Positions 1 to 8,047 are shown, counted from the stretch's first letter. The stretch is DNA of 9,021 bases from Flavobacteriaceae bacterium (GCA_008081325.1 VMCO01000068.1:1-9021), one strand, 5' to 3'. Translations and numbers: made by a program. Notes: generated by a model not told the origin, from the letters alone.

Positions 1-950
1 TATTGAGCATACGGATACTTGCCTATTTTTTCGCTGAAGAATTTTAGAAATTTAGCTGCGTTTGGCTGAAAATCTCTCCACAAGCTTGCATAGTCTGAGT
101 CACTTTTATAAAAGAAATGCATTCGAGGCCCTTCTTTTATGTCAAGATAATCGTGAACAAAATCAGGGTCGGCAGCCCAACTAAAATCATGAACATTAGG
201 AGCTATAAATCGCCACGCAATTTTTTCTTCATGAACAACGCCCTCTTTAAGCGGAGCATAACCATGACCAACTAATTCAGGGTCCTGTAAATATCCAGAT
301 GCCGCCACAACATAATCTTTATCTATATTTATTGTTACGTCAAAATTACCCCAAATTCCGTAAAACTCCCTTCCTATATATGGGTTAGCATGCCACCCTT
401 CATCGTCGTATTGACAAAGTTTTGGGTACCATTGAGACATTGAAAAAGCAACATTATCTTCACTGTTTTTTCCAGACCTTCTTATCATTGCAGGTGTCTG
501 AACAAAAAACTCCATTTCCAGTATCGTGCTTTCACCAGCCTTAATTGGTTTGGCAAGCTCAACCTCTAAAATAGTTTCATTAATTTTATACTTGACAGGA
601 ACAGTGTCCTGTAGCATCCATTTAATTTGAACATCACCCCAGTCTTTTTCGTCCAGCATTAGTATGTTTTCTGACATGGTTCTTGAGTCATCAGACGAGT
701 ATCTTGAGTTTTGCTCTAGATCTGTACCAGGCTTAAAGGCGTTAAAGTATAAATGATAGAAAACTCTCTCCAAATCATCAGGAGAATTATTTGTAAAAAC
801 CAAACTTTGCGTTCCTTTATAAGTGTGATTTTCAACATCTACATCAATAACCATACTGTAGTCAACTTCTTGTTGCCAGCGCCATTCGTTCTCTTGTGCA
901 CACAAAACAAAAGAAAGGGCAAAAAACATTAAACAAAAATATTTTTTCAT
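1..950 (-). CDS. M1-family metallopeptidase, N-terminal part (runs off window)
   Basis: Only the first 316 residues are visible; the gene continues past the left edge. The start is ATG at 950-948. The N-terminus has a Lys-Lys pair followed by a hydrophobic stretch ending around LCA at residues 16-18, which fits a Sec signal peptide cleaved before Gln19, so the protein is probably exported. The rest matches the N-terminal beta domain of Bacteroidota M1 (aminopeptidase N-like) peptidases: FYHLYFNAF at 64-72, QWYPKLCQYD at 173-182 followed by GWHANPYIGREFYG at 185-198, and APNVHDFSWAADPDF at 250-264. The visible part ends at KYPYAQ, just where family members enter the catalytic domain, so the GGMEYP-like substrate motif and the HExxH zinc site lie outside and were not seen. 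The family cleaves N-terminal residues from peptides. The gene starts inside the stop of the upstream hydrolase (ATGA overlap), indicating co-transcription and translational coupling. Family is confident; exact substrate unknown. Confidence 0.88.
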   Translation of the reverse strand, partial: MKKYFCLMFFALSFVLCAQENEWRWQQEVDYSMVIDVDVENHTYKGTQSLVFTNNSPDDLERVFYHLYFNAFKPGTDLEQNSRYSSDDSRTMSENILMLDEKDWGDVQIKWMLQDTVPVKYKINETILEVELAKPIKAGESTILEMEFFVQTPAMIRRSGKNSEDNVAFSMSQWYPKLCQYDDEGWHANPYIGREFYGIWGNFDVTINIDKDYVVAASGYLQDPELVGHGYAPLKEGVVHEEKIAWRFIAPNVHDFSWAADPDFVHDYLDIKEGPRMHFFYKSDSDYASLWRDFQPNAAKFLKFFSEKIGKYPYAQ

Positions 951-1798
951 AACTCAATAATTTTAAAAGTTTCTTTTAATCTAATTCCACGCTCTGTTTC
1001 ATGAACCAAACCAAGCTCTTCAGAAGCATCGTGTTCAAAGAATAAAAACACATTATTATCATTGCAGAAGTTTAGAAACATGTCTTTTTCTTTTAACGAA
1101 GTCAAAGGCCTAATATCGTATCCAGGAATGTAAGGAAGAGGAATGTGCCCTGCAGTTGGCACAAGGTCTGCTGCAAAAGCAATTTTTTTACCTTTATAAT
1201 TTATTAAAGGAATCATCTGTTTTTCCGTATGTCCATCAACAAATAGAACCTGAAAACCAAGCTCTGTTTCGGTAAGATAGTCATTAGAGTTTTTTTCTAA
1301 AAAACTTAGTTGACCAGACTCCTCTATTGGCAATATGTTTTCTTTTAAAAACGAAGCCACTTCTCTTTTGTTAGGTTTTATTGCCCATTCCCAATGAGCT
1401 TTATTACTCCAATAGTTTGCGTTTTTAAATGTTGTATCATAGGAGTTTTCACCAACCTTGATTACTGCGCCACCACAGTGATCAAAATGCAAGTGTGTCA
1501 AGAAAACATCTGTTATATCATCAGGATGAAAACCACATTTTTTAATTGAAGATTCTAGGGTTTCTTCTCCCCAACGATAATAATAACTAAAGAACTTATC
1601 GCTTTGTTTGTTGCCCATTCCGGCATCGATAAGAGTCAGCCTGTCACCGTCTTCAACAAGAAGGCAGCGCGCAGCAATTTTTACCATATTGTTTTCATCA
1701 GCAGGATTGGTTTTTTGCCAAATAGATTTTGGAACAACTCCAAACATAGCCCCTCCATCAAGCATAAAGTTTCCAGCAATTATTGGATGTAAATTCAA
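947..1798 (-). CDS. MBL-fold metallo-hydrolase (lactonase-like)
   Basis: A 283-residue metallo-beta-lactamase-fold hydrolase. The metal-binding motif THLHFDH is at 101-107 (H102, H104, D106, H107). Further ligands are probably H190 in DGHTEKQ, D211 in FAADLVP and H256 in FFEHD, giving the two-metal HxHxDH...H...D...H pattern of the lactonase-like subfamily that includes N-acyl-homoserine lactonases. The N-terminal GNFMLDGGAMFGVVPKS and LIDAGMGNK (57-64) match a family common in Bacteroidota. There is no signal peptide, so it is probably cytoplasmic. The substrate cannot be read from sequence; a lactone or other ester is inference. The start is TTG at 1798-1796: an in-frame TAA lies nine bases upstream and the next ATG is codon 12, which would delete conserved residues. 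The stop TGA overlaps the ATG of the M1 peptidase, so the two genes form an operon. The divergent permease starts 44 bases away. Confidence 0.88.
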   Translation of the reverse strand: MNLHPIIAGNFMLDGGAMFGVVPKSIWQKTNPADENNMVKIAARCLLVEDGDRLTLIDAGMGNKQSDKFFSYYYRWGEETLESSIKKCGFHPDDITDVFLTHLHFDHCGGAVIKVGENSYDTTFKNANYWSNKAHWEWAIKPNKREVASFLKENILPIEESGQLSFLEKNSNDYLTETELGFQVLFVDGHTEKQMIPLINYKGKKIAFAADLVPTAGHIPLPYIPGYDIRPLTSLKEKDMFLNFCNDNNVFLFFEHDASEELGLVHETERGIRLKETFKIIEL

Positions 1799-1842
1799 GT
1801 GAAATTATTATTTACTATTTTTATTAAATATAAAACAATATT

Positions 1843-4011
1843 TTGAAGAAATTAGAGAGAACTTTATCATTGCCTGGCGCAATTGCAGTTAGTATCGGAG
1901 GAATGCTTAGTGGGATATTTGTTCTCCCTGGATTGGCAGTTGGAATAACTGGATCTTCAGTTTGGCTGGCTTTTTTAGTAGCTGCTCTGTGTATATTGCC
2001 CGCAGTCTTGTCTAAATCTGAGCTTGGTACAGCAATGCCAAAATCAGGAGGAACCTATGTATATATTGAAAGGGCTTTTGGGCCGCTCTTTGGAACAATT
2101 GCAGGAATAGGGCTATGGCTTTCACTTTTGTTAAAAAGCGCATTTTCATTAGTTGGCCTAAGCGCCTATTTATATGTTGTTGTAAATATAGATGAAGCCT
2201 ATACAAAAGCCATTGCACTACTTGCCCTGTTATTAATTTTTTTGCTCAATGTTTTCGGCTTAAAAAAAGTAGAAAAAACACAGCTTGTTATAGTTACCAC
2301 AAGCATTGTTTCTCTAATCGCAATTATAGTCCTTGGGTTTAACTCTTTTGATTCAAAGCTCACTGAGCCTGTCTTTTCTGACGGAACAAACGGGTTTATT
2401 GCAGGAGTTGCTTTCTTATATATATCGTACGCAGGGGTAACAAAAATTGCTGCAATTGCAGGAGAAATTAAAAATCCAGCAAAAAACCTTCCTTTAACAA
2501 TGATTATTTCATTATTCCTAATAACTACGATATACTGTTTGGTTGCACTAGCTCTAGTTGGGAATGTAGAAGCTTCAATATTAGCAACAGACATAAAGCC
2601 AATTCACACTTTATTTCAAACCATAGGAGGAGAAACTTTTGGTTTAATAGCTGGGGTTGTGGGCGCTCTAACACTTATGTCTATGGCAAACTCAGGGGTG
2701 CTAGCATCTTCTAGATTCCCATTCGCTATGTCTAAAGACGGCTTGTTGCCAAGCTATTTGGCAGGGATCAATTCAAGGTTTATGACGCCTGTTTCGGCGA
2801 TCCTAACAACATCAACACTTATTGCTTTAGCCATTATCTTTTTAGATGTTGTCAAGATTGCTAAACTCGCAAGTGCATTTAAGGTTTTGATGTTTATTTT
2901 CAACGAGCTTACTGTTATAGTATTAAGGGAAACTAACGCACAGTGGTATAAGCCAACCTTTAAGTCACCAATGTACCCTTATGTTCAGATTTTCGGAATT
3001 TTAAGCGGGATTGTACTCCTCGCGTATTTAGGGGTCATGCCGGTTGTTTCAGTTATTGGGGTCGTGATACTAGGGTTTTTGATTTTTTTAGTATACGGCA
3101 GCAAATCAGAAAGAAGCGGAGTGGCTTCAAGCTATGGAATACTTTCCTTCTTTTTTAAAGACGCCTCAAGAATTAGAGAATATTCAGATGAAACAGACAC
3201 CACTGTTGATGCGATCTCTACAAGCGCAGAAGTTGTTGTGCCTTTGCTTGGAGATGAGACGTCCCCAGAAACATTAGTTGAAATGGCCGCAGCTTTAAAA
3301 AGCACGAATGAGGTACAGGCTTTTGATATAACAGAGGTTCCAAACCAAACAGACTCGTCAGTATTTATGGAAGACTCTCCAGAGTCTACATCTTTAAAAA
3401 GAAGAATAAAACGGCTTGCCGACTCAAAAGATCTTTCGATAGGTTTTGAGGCGGTAGTTACATATGAACTGTCACAAACAATTAACAAACTCAGCTCTCA
3501 GGATAGTTGTAAGTGGCTGGTTATGGGTTGGGGAGCAAGACCCAATTCAGGAATATTTATAAGTAACCCTATAGGATGGCTGCTTGCCAATATTAACTCA
3601 AACTTAGCCTTGTTTAAGGACAACGGAGTTAGGTATATTGGCAAAGTTGTTTTAGCTCTTAGGCCAGGCAGAAAGGATAAGAACTTTATTGGCATAGCAA
3701 ACAATATTTGCAAGCATTATGGCGCAACGCTTACTTTGCTTCATGTTGTTCCTGAAAGTAGCACAACAACAGAAACAGTTAAACACAGGTCCGAAGAAAA
3801 GCTTAAGCAATCAAAAGTTTCAGCAAGCGTCGAAATTGTTAAAAGCGACAACCCTGTTGATACTATTTCAGAAATTTCAGCTAGCTATGACTTATTAATT
3901 CTTGGAACCCCGGAAAAGGATAACTGGATTAAAGTTTTGTTTGGAGGAGGAAAAGATAAATTTACTGAGAAAGCAGCTTGTTCAGTTTTAAGAATTACAT
4001 TAAAAGACTAA
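1843..4011 (+). CDS. APC-family amino-acid permease with C-terminal universal-stress-protein domains
   Basis: 722 residues, an inner-membrane transporter fused to a cytoplasmic regulatory tail. Residues 1-420 hold about 12 hydrophobic helices. The helix-1 signature (SIGGMLSGIFVLPG, 17-30) and the following SELGTAMPKSGGTYVYIERAFG (59-80) are typical of the APC superfamily (AA_permease_2 type). AGEIKNPAKNLP (206-217) and ASSRFPFAMSKDGLLP (288-303) are further family landmarks. Residues about 460-595 and 599-722 look like two tandem Usp-like domains; the second has KVVLALRPG (601-609), TLLHVVPES (631-639) and YDLLILGTP (682-690). The usual Usp nucleotide loop (GxxG then nine residues then GS/T) is altered to a GGGKDK run at 701-706, so ATP binding is uncertain. 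The start is TTG: a TAA lies 12 bases upstream and the next in-frame ATG is codon 21, inside helix 1. Substrate is unknown; amino-acid or polyamine uptake is inferred from the family. Confidence 0.9.
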   Translation: MKKLERTLSLPGAIAVSIGGMLSGIFVLPGLAVGITGSSVWLAFLVAALCILPAVLSKSELGTAMPKSGGTYVYIERAFGPLFGTIAGIGLWLSLLLKSAFSLVGLSAYLYVVVNIDEAYTKAIALLALLLIFLLNVFGLKKVEKTQLVIVTTSIVSLIAIIVLGFNSFDSKLTEPVFSDGTNGFIAGVAFLYISYAGVTKIAAIAGEIKNPAKNLPLTMIISLFLITTIYCLVALALVGNVEASILATDIKPIHTLFQTIGGETFGLIAGVVGALTLMSMANSGVLASSRFPFAMSKDGLLPSYLAGINSRFMTPVSAILTTSTLIALAIIFLDVVKIAKLASAFKVLMFIFNELTVIVLRETNAQWYKPTFKSPMYPYVQIFGILSGIVLLAYLGVMPVVSVIGVVILGFLIFLVYGSKSERSGVASSYGILSFFFKDASRIREYSDETDTTVDAISTSAEVVVPLLGDETSPETLVEMAAALKSTNEVQAFDITEVPNQTDSSVFMEDSPESTSLKRRIKRLADSKDLSIGFEAVVTYELSQTINKLSSQDSCKWLVMGWGARPNSGIFISNPIGWLLANINSNLALFKDNGVRYIGKVVLALRPGRKDKNFIGIANNICKHYGATLTLLHVVPESSTTTETVKHRSEEKLKQSKVSASVEIVKSDNPVDTISEISASYDLLILGTPEKDNWIKVLFGGGKDKFTEKAACSVLRITLKD

Positions 4012-4023
4012 GCTAGTCGTTTA
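4001..4023. terminator. Bidirectional terminator-like hairpin between permease and lepA
   Basis: Inverted repeat GACTA-AGC-TAGTC at 4006-4018, extended through one A/G mismatch by TAAA (4001-4004) against TTTA (4020-4023). Reading the plus strand, the stem is followed by GTTTAGTTTT; reading the minus strand it is followed by CTTTTAATG, so both convergent transcripts have a U-rich stretch. The stop codons of both genes (TAA 4009-4011 and, on minus, TAG 4015-4013) lie in the hairpin. The stem is short and the U-tracts are imperfect, so termination strength is inference. Confidence 0.5.
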
Positions 4024-5809
4024 GTTTTAAAACAGCCATAAATGCTTCTTGTGGAATTTCAACGCTTCCCACCTGTCGCATTCTTTTTTTCCCTTTTTTC
4101 TGTTTCTCAAGAAGCTTTCTTTTTCTTGTGATGTCTCCACCGTAACATTTTGCGGTAACATCTTTTCTTAACGCTTTAATTGTTTCTCTTGCTATGATTT
4201 TGGTGCCTATTGCAGCTTGAATTGGAACATCAAATTGCTGTCTTGGAATAAGCTCTTTAAGTTTCTCACAGATTTTTTTACCCACCCTATATGCATTGTC
4301 AGCGTGAATTAAAGCTGATAGTGCATCAACCGGCTTGGCATTTAATAAAATATCAACCCTAACCAATTTAGATTGTTGAAGGCCGATAGGAGAATAGTCA
4401 AAAGAGGCATACCCCTTTGAAACAGTTTTTAAACGATCATAAAAGTCAAAAACAATTTCTGCCAAAGGCATGTCAAAAATTAACTCAACCCTACTTGTTG
4501 TTAAATACGTTTGACTTTTAATTACGCCTCTTTTTTCTATACAAAGCGACATTACATTTCCAATAAAATCAGACTTAGTAATAATTGATGCTTTAATAAA
4601 AGGCTCTTCAACTTTGTCTAAAAAAGAAGGATCAGGTAAATCAGAAGGGTTGTTTACAAGAATAATATCGTCAGGATGTTTTTTTGAATATGCGTGATAT
4701 GAAACATTTGGGACAGTTGTTATTACCGTCATTCCAAACTCTCTTTCAAGCCTCTCTTGAACAATTTCCATGTGTAACATTCCTAAAAAACCACACCTAA
4801 AACCGAAACCAAGAGCGGCAGAGCTCTCAGGGACAAAAACGAGAGAAGCATCATTTAATTGAAGTTTTTCCATCGCACCGCGCAACTCTTCATAATCTTC
4901 AGTATCTACAGGGTAGATTCCAGCAAAAACCATTGGCTTAACATCTTCAAAACCAGAAATTGCATCCTGAGTTGGATTCTCGAAACCAGTTATTGTATCA
5001 CCAACCTTAACTTCTTTAGCCTCTTTTATTCCTGTGATTAAATAACCAACATCTCCTGCAAAGATTTCTTGTTTTGGGCTTTGTTTTAAGTTTAGAGTTC
5101 CAACTTCATCGGCATCATAAGACTTGCCTGTTGCTAAAAACTTAATTTTTTGATTTTTTTTAATGGAACCATCAATCACTCTAAAGTAGGTTTCAATGCC
5201 TCTAAATGGATTGTAAACAGAGTCAAAAATTAGAGCTTGAAGCGGTTTTGAGAGGTTTCCACTTGGTGAAGGAACTCTTTCAACAATTGCTTCAAGAATA
5301 TCTTCTATGCCTAGACCTGTTTTTGCACTAGCAGGGATCACCTCTTCTTCTTTACAGCCTAGTAAATCAACTATGTCATCTGTAACTTCTTGCGGGTTGG
5401 CGCTTGGCAAATCAACTTTGTTTAGCACTGGAATTATCTCAAGGTCGTTTTCTAAAGCAAGATATAAGTTTGAAATTGTTTGAGCCTGTATGCTTTGGGC
5501 AGCATCTACAACTAGTAAAGCCCCCTCACAAGCAGCTATTGATCTTGAAACCTCATAAGAAAAATCCACATGTCCAGGAGTATCAATTAGGTTCAAAACA
5601 TAATCTTCACCATTATGATTGTAATACATTTGTATTGCATGAGATTTTATCGTTATCCCCCTTTCTCTCTCCAGATCCATATTGTCTAAAAGCTGATCTT
5701 GTTTTTCGCGCTCAGTGATTGCGCCAGTAAACTCTAAAAGCCTATCTGCTAGAGTGCTTTTACCATGATCTATATGAGCAATAATGCAAAAATTCCTAAT
5801 GTTTTTCAT
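4013..5809 (-). CDS. lepA: Elongation factor 4 (LepA), ribosome-associated GTPase
   Basis: 598 residues, the usual full length. LepA is a translational GTPase that binds the 70S ribosome in an EF-G-like way; it has been linked to back-translocation and to 30S biogenesis. All GTPase motifs are present: G1 AHIDHGKS (11-18), G2 RGITIK (50-55), G3 DTPGH (76-80), G4 NKVD (130-133) and G5 SAK (161-163). The LepA-specific C-terminal domain is intact: TAKCYGGDITRKRKLLEKQK and KGKKRMRQVG are followed by the conserved tail IPQEAFMAVLKL. The start ATG at 5809-5807 gives the canonical MKNIRNFCIIAHIDHGKST N-terminus. The gene diverges from dusB with 92 bases between, where a minus-strand TATTTTTG motif may be its promoter. 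Its TAG stop faces the permease stop across one base. Nothing in the protein looks degraded. Confidence 0.98.
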   Translation of the reverse strand: MKNIRNFCIIAHIDHGKSTLADRLLEFTGAITEREKQDQLLDNMDLERERGITIKSHAIQMYYNHNGEDYVLNLIDTPGHVDFSYEVSRSIAACEGALLVVDAAQSIQAQTISNLYLALENDLEIIPVLNKVDLPSANPQEVTDDIVDLLGCKEEEVIPASAKTGLGIEDILEAIVERVPSPSGNLSKPLQALIFDSVYNPFRGIETYFRVIDGSIKKNQKIKFLATGKSYDADEVGTLNLKQSPKQEIFAGDVGYLITGIKEAKEVKVGDTITGFENPTQDAISGFEDVKPMVFAGIYPVDTEDYEELRGAMEKLQLNDASLVFVPESSAALGFGFRCGFLGMLHMEIVQERLEREFGMTVITTVPNVSYHAYSKKHPDDIILVNNPSDLPDPSFLDKVEEPFIKASIITKSDFIGNVMSLCIEKRGVIKSQTYLTTSRVELIFDMPLAEIVFDFYDRLKTVSKGYASFDYSPIGLQQSKLVRVDILLNAKPVDALSALIHADNAYRVGKKICEKLKELIPRQQFDVPIQAAIGTKIIARETIKALRKDVTAKCYGGDITRKRKLLEKQKKGKKRMRQVGSVEIPQEAFMAVLKLND

Positions 5810-5826
5810 CAGCTGATTTGAGAGAA

Positions 5827-5834
5827 CAAAAATA
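5827..5834 (-). promoter_or_regulatory. Putative lepA promoter -7 element (TATTTTTG)
   Basis: On the minus strand 5834-5827 reads TATTTTTG, an exact fit to the Bacteroidota -7 consensus TAnnTTTG, 17 bases upstream of the lepA ATG. No TTG is found at the expected -33 distance (17-23 bases further upstream), only T-rich sequence, so the call rests on the -7 box and its position. Confidence 0.45.
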
Positions 5835-5874
5835 AGTAAAATTTATTGTTAAAAGACTATATTAAAGACTTGGT

Positions 5875-5882
5875 TATCTTTG
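5875..5882 (+). promoter_or_regulatory. Putative dusB promoter -7 element (TATCTTTG)
   Basis: TATCTTTG followed by CA is an exact fit to the Bacteroidota sigma-A -7 consensus TAnnTTTG and lies 19 bases before the TTG start of dusB. A transcript starting 5-8 bases downstream would have a leader of roughly 12-15 bases. The nearest upstream TTG (5846-5848) is 26 bases away, longer than the usual 17-23, so the -33 element is weak or absent. The position supports the TTG at 5902 as the true start. Confidence 0.6.
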
Positions 5883-5901
5883 CACAATTAAACAAATATC
5901 C

Positions 5902-6891
5902 TTGGTAAAAATTGGAGACATACAATTAGGAGAATTCCCTTTGTTGCTTGCGCCTATGGAAGATGTAAGCGATCCGCCTTTTCGCGCCCTATGCAAAGAA
6001 AATGGAGCGGATGTTGTTTATACAGAGTTTATTTCGTCGGAGGGGCTAATTAGAGATGCAGCAAAAAGTGTTATTAAGCTTGATATTTATGAAAAAGAAA
6101 GACCAGTTGGGATTCAAATTTTTGGTGCAAATCTGGATTCTATGCTTCAAGCAGTTGATATAGTTGAAAAATCTAATCCAGATATTATCGACATAAACTA
6201 TGGATGTCCTGTAAAAAAAGTAGTTTCAAAAGGAGCCGGCGCAGGAATTTTAAAGGATTTATGCTTAATGGAAAGTCTTACAAAAGCAATAGTAGAAAGA
6301 ACCAAGCTCCCTGTTACAGTTAAAACAAGATTAGGCTGGGATCATGACTCAATAAAAATTGTTGAAGTGGCTGAAAGACTGCAAGATGTTGGTTGTAAAG
6401 CCATTGCAATTCACGGAAGAACAAGGGCTCAAATGTATAAAGGAGATGCCGATTGGAGCTACATAGAAAAAGTAAAGAATAATCCAAGAATGCACATTCC
6501 TGTCTTTGCAAACGGAGACATAAACACCCCAGAAAGAGCAATGCATGTGAGAGACAACCTTGGATTAGATGGGGCAATGATTGGAAGAGCCTCTATCGGA
6601 AACCCATGGTTTTTTAATGAAGTTAAACACTATTTTGAAACAGGAGTTCACAAAAAGCCAGCGTCAATTAATGAAAGAGCGGCAATCGCTAAACGTCATT
6701 TAGAAATGTCAGTAGCCTGGAAAGGAGAAAGGCTTGGTGTTTATGAAACAAGAAGACATTATTCAAATTATTTCAAAGGAATTGAAAACTTTAAACCATA
6801 CAGGCAAAAACTGGTAACAACTGAGTCTTCGGAAGAAGTATATAAGATTCTAAAATCTATTTCTGAGAAATTTGCTGAATACTCTTTTTAA
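5902..6891 (+). CDS. dusB: tRNA-dihydrouridine synthase, DusB type
   Basis: 329 residues, full length for the family. Dus enzymes are FMN-dependent and reduce specific uridines in the tRNA D-loop to dihydrouridine using NADPH. Visible motifs are the FMN-binding APMEDVSD (17-24), the catalytic cysteine C102 in INYGCP, VKTRLGW (140-146), HGRTR (171-175), FANGDI (202-207) and MIGRASIGNPW (226-236) of the phosphate-binding end of the TIM barrel. A C-terminal helical domain with ETRRHYSNYFKG (282-293) follows. The DusB assignment rests on overall resemblance; the modified position is not visible here. The start is TTG at 5902: no ATG is available before conserved residues, the next upstream in-frame stop is at 5863-5865, and a strong -7 box sits just upstream. 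The 3' end overlaps the convergent permease gene by 35 bases. Confidence 0.95.
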   Translation: MVKIGDIQLGEFPLLLAPMEDVSDPPFRALCKENGADVVYTEFISSEGLIRDAAKSVIKLDIYEKERPVGIQIFGANLDSMLQAVDIVEKSNPDIIDINYGCPVKKVVSKGAGAGILKDLCLMESLTKAIVERTKLPVTVKTRLGWDHDSIKIVEVAERLQDVGCKAIAIHGRTRAQMYKGDADWSYIEKVKNNPRMHIPVFANGDINTPERAMHVRDNLGLDGAMIGRASIGNPWFFNEVKHYFETGVHKKPASINERAAIAKRHLEMSVAWKGERLGVYETRRHYSNYFKGIENFKPYRQKLVTTESSEEVYKILKSISEKFAEYSF

Positions 6892-8044
6892 CATAAAAAG
6901 AAACAATTGTTGAGGCTAGACTCCCCAAGACACAAACGGTAAAAAACACAAATAAAAAGTTGTTAATATCAAAAACAACCGGATACGCTAGAGAAGGCGT
7001 TATCATAAATAAAGAAAACTTTTGTTGTAAAAAAACTAACAGAACCCCAACACTTAAACCAATAATGCAACCAACGACAGATATTAAGCTTCCTTGGTAA
7101 AAGAAAATTTTACCCACTTGTGTTTTGGTAACCCCTAAAACCATCAGTGTTTGTAGGTTTTTTTGTTTTTCAATCACCATCATCATTAGAGCTCCAAACA
7201 TGTTGAATAAAGCAACAACAACTATTAAAGAGAAAATCAAATAAATTGCAACCTGTTCAGTGTTAAGCATTTTATATATCGACTTGTTTTGCTGAATACG
7301 GGTTTCAACACTAAACTCCGGACCAAAAAAAGAAGAAATTTTTTCATAAGAAATATTGCTTTTATAAACATCAACAGAGCCAACATGTTGCTCCTTTATT
7401 TCAAAAAGGTTTTTTGCTAATTCAAAATCACAAAAAATAAGACTATTGTTTAATTCCTCATTTAGAGAAAATACGCCTGAAGCCAAAACATTAACAGACT
7501 TTAAAATATCTTTTTCTGAAAAAACCTGACCCTTGCCAGGCTTAGGCGCATACAATTTAATTGGACTTATTGCATCAAAAGTGCTAACGCCAAGCTCATA
7601 AGCTACACCCAAACCAACTACAACCTCATCACTTCCTTTGTTGAACCACAAGCCTTGATAGACTATCGAATCAATACTTTTTCTAGGGAAATTTTGGTCT
7701 ACTGCCTTAACCTTAACTATTCGATTGTTTTCATTTACCGAAAGCAGCGCTTTGTCTTCGTACGACAAGCCATAGGAAACACCTTCAATGTCTAAAAATC
7801 TTTTCATTTCATCTGTGAATTCAAAAGATTTTCCTTTGATTGGGGATATTTTTATTTCTGGAGAAACAAATGAAATAAACTCCAGGCTGTAGTTTTTCAA
7901 ACCGCTAAATCCAGACAAAACAATAAACATTGCCGAAGAGCTAACAATTACGCCTACAATTGCTAGAATTGACATATAATTAATGGCTGTGTTTTTACTT
8001 TTTGTAAAAAAGTATCTTAGCGATATGTGTCTAGGAAGGCTCAA
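6857..8044 (-). CDS. FtsX/LolC-LolE-type ABC transporter permease
   Basis: 395 residues with the layout of lipoprotein-releasing permeases: a short cytoplasmic N-terminus (RHISLRYFFTKSKNTAINYM), TM1 at about 25-46, a large periplasmic domain at about 50-260, then TM2 about 266-290, TM3 about 317-340 and TM4 about 361-384. The N-terminal basic segment followed by a Ser/Val-rich helix is typical of LolC/LolE relatives, and the C-terminal part is an FtsX-like domain. LolCDE extracts lipoproteins from the inner membrane for delivery to the outer membrane; the ATPase partner is not in the window, so the role is inferred from family. The start is TTG at 8044-8042, six bases after the start of the in-frame TAA that ends rbfA; the next ATG is codon 24, at the edge of TM1, and would lose conserved N-terminal residues. 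rbfA is three bases upstream, so co-transcription is expected. The 3' end overlaps dusB tail to tail. Confidence 0.88.
   Translation of the reverse strand: MSLPRHISLRYFFTKSKNTAINYMSILAIVGVIVSSSAMFIVLSGFSGLKNYSLEFISFVSPEIKISPIKGKSFEFTDEMKRFLDIEGVSYGLSYEDKALLSVNENNRIVKVKAVDQNFPRKSIDSIVYQGLWFNKGSDEVVVGLGVAYELGVSTFDAISPIKLYAPKPGKGQVFSEKDILKSVNVLASGVFSLNEELNNSLIFCDFELAKNLFEIKEQHVGSVDVYKSNISYEKISSFFGPEFSVETRIQQNKSIYKMLNTEQVAIYLIFSLIVVVALFNMFGALMMMVIEKQKNLQTLMVLGVTKTQVGKIFFYQGSLISVVGCIIGLSVGVLLVFLQQKFSLFMITPSLAYPVVFDINNFLFVFFTVCVLGSLASTIVSFYVKKSIQQISQK
6883..6901. terminator. AT-only hairpin at the dusB stop
   Basis: TCTTTTT (6883-6889) and AAAAAGA (6895-6901) form a perfect 7-bp inverted repeat around a 5-base loop containing the end of the dusB TAA stop. 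It lies within the last codons of the convergent permease gene. The stem is nearly all A-T and no clear U-tract follows on the plus strand, so it is at best a weak terminator, possibly chance in AT-rich DNA. Confidence 0.22.
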
Positions 8045-8047
8045 AAG

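Noticed and set aside
947..1798. Naming the MBL hydrolase as a quorum-quenching AHL lactonase
   Set aside because: The metal ligands fit, but the fold serves many substrates and no luxI/luxR-like context is present.
1799..1842. Divergent promoters between the MBL hydrolase and the permease
   Set aside because: The 44-base gap is AT-rich, but no TAnnTTTG with a spaced TTG is found on either strand. Near matches such as TATTTTG lack one base or overlap the start codon, so I could not place promoters.
2199..2594. 131-codon open frame on the minus strand inside the permease gene
   Set aside because: It is antisense to conserved transmembrane coding sequence, resembles no known family, and has no promoter motif; a shadow of the real gene.
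3132..3488. 118-codon open frame on the minus strand inside the Usp part of the permease
   Set aside because: Serine-rich, low-complexity translation opposite well-formed coding sequence; shadow frame.
5404..5718. 104-codon open frame on the plus strand opposite the lepA GTPase domain
   Set aside because: lepA is highly conserved here and the antisense translation has no recognisable features.
6320..6577. 85-codon open frame on the minus strand inside dusB
   Set aside because: Antisense to conserved dusB motifs, with a Leu/Cys/Phe-rich translation typical of a shadow frame.
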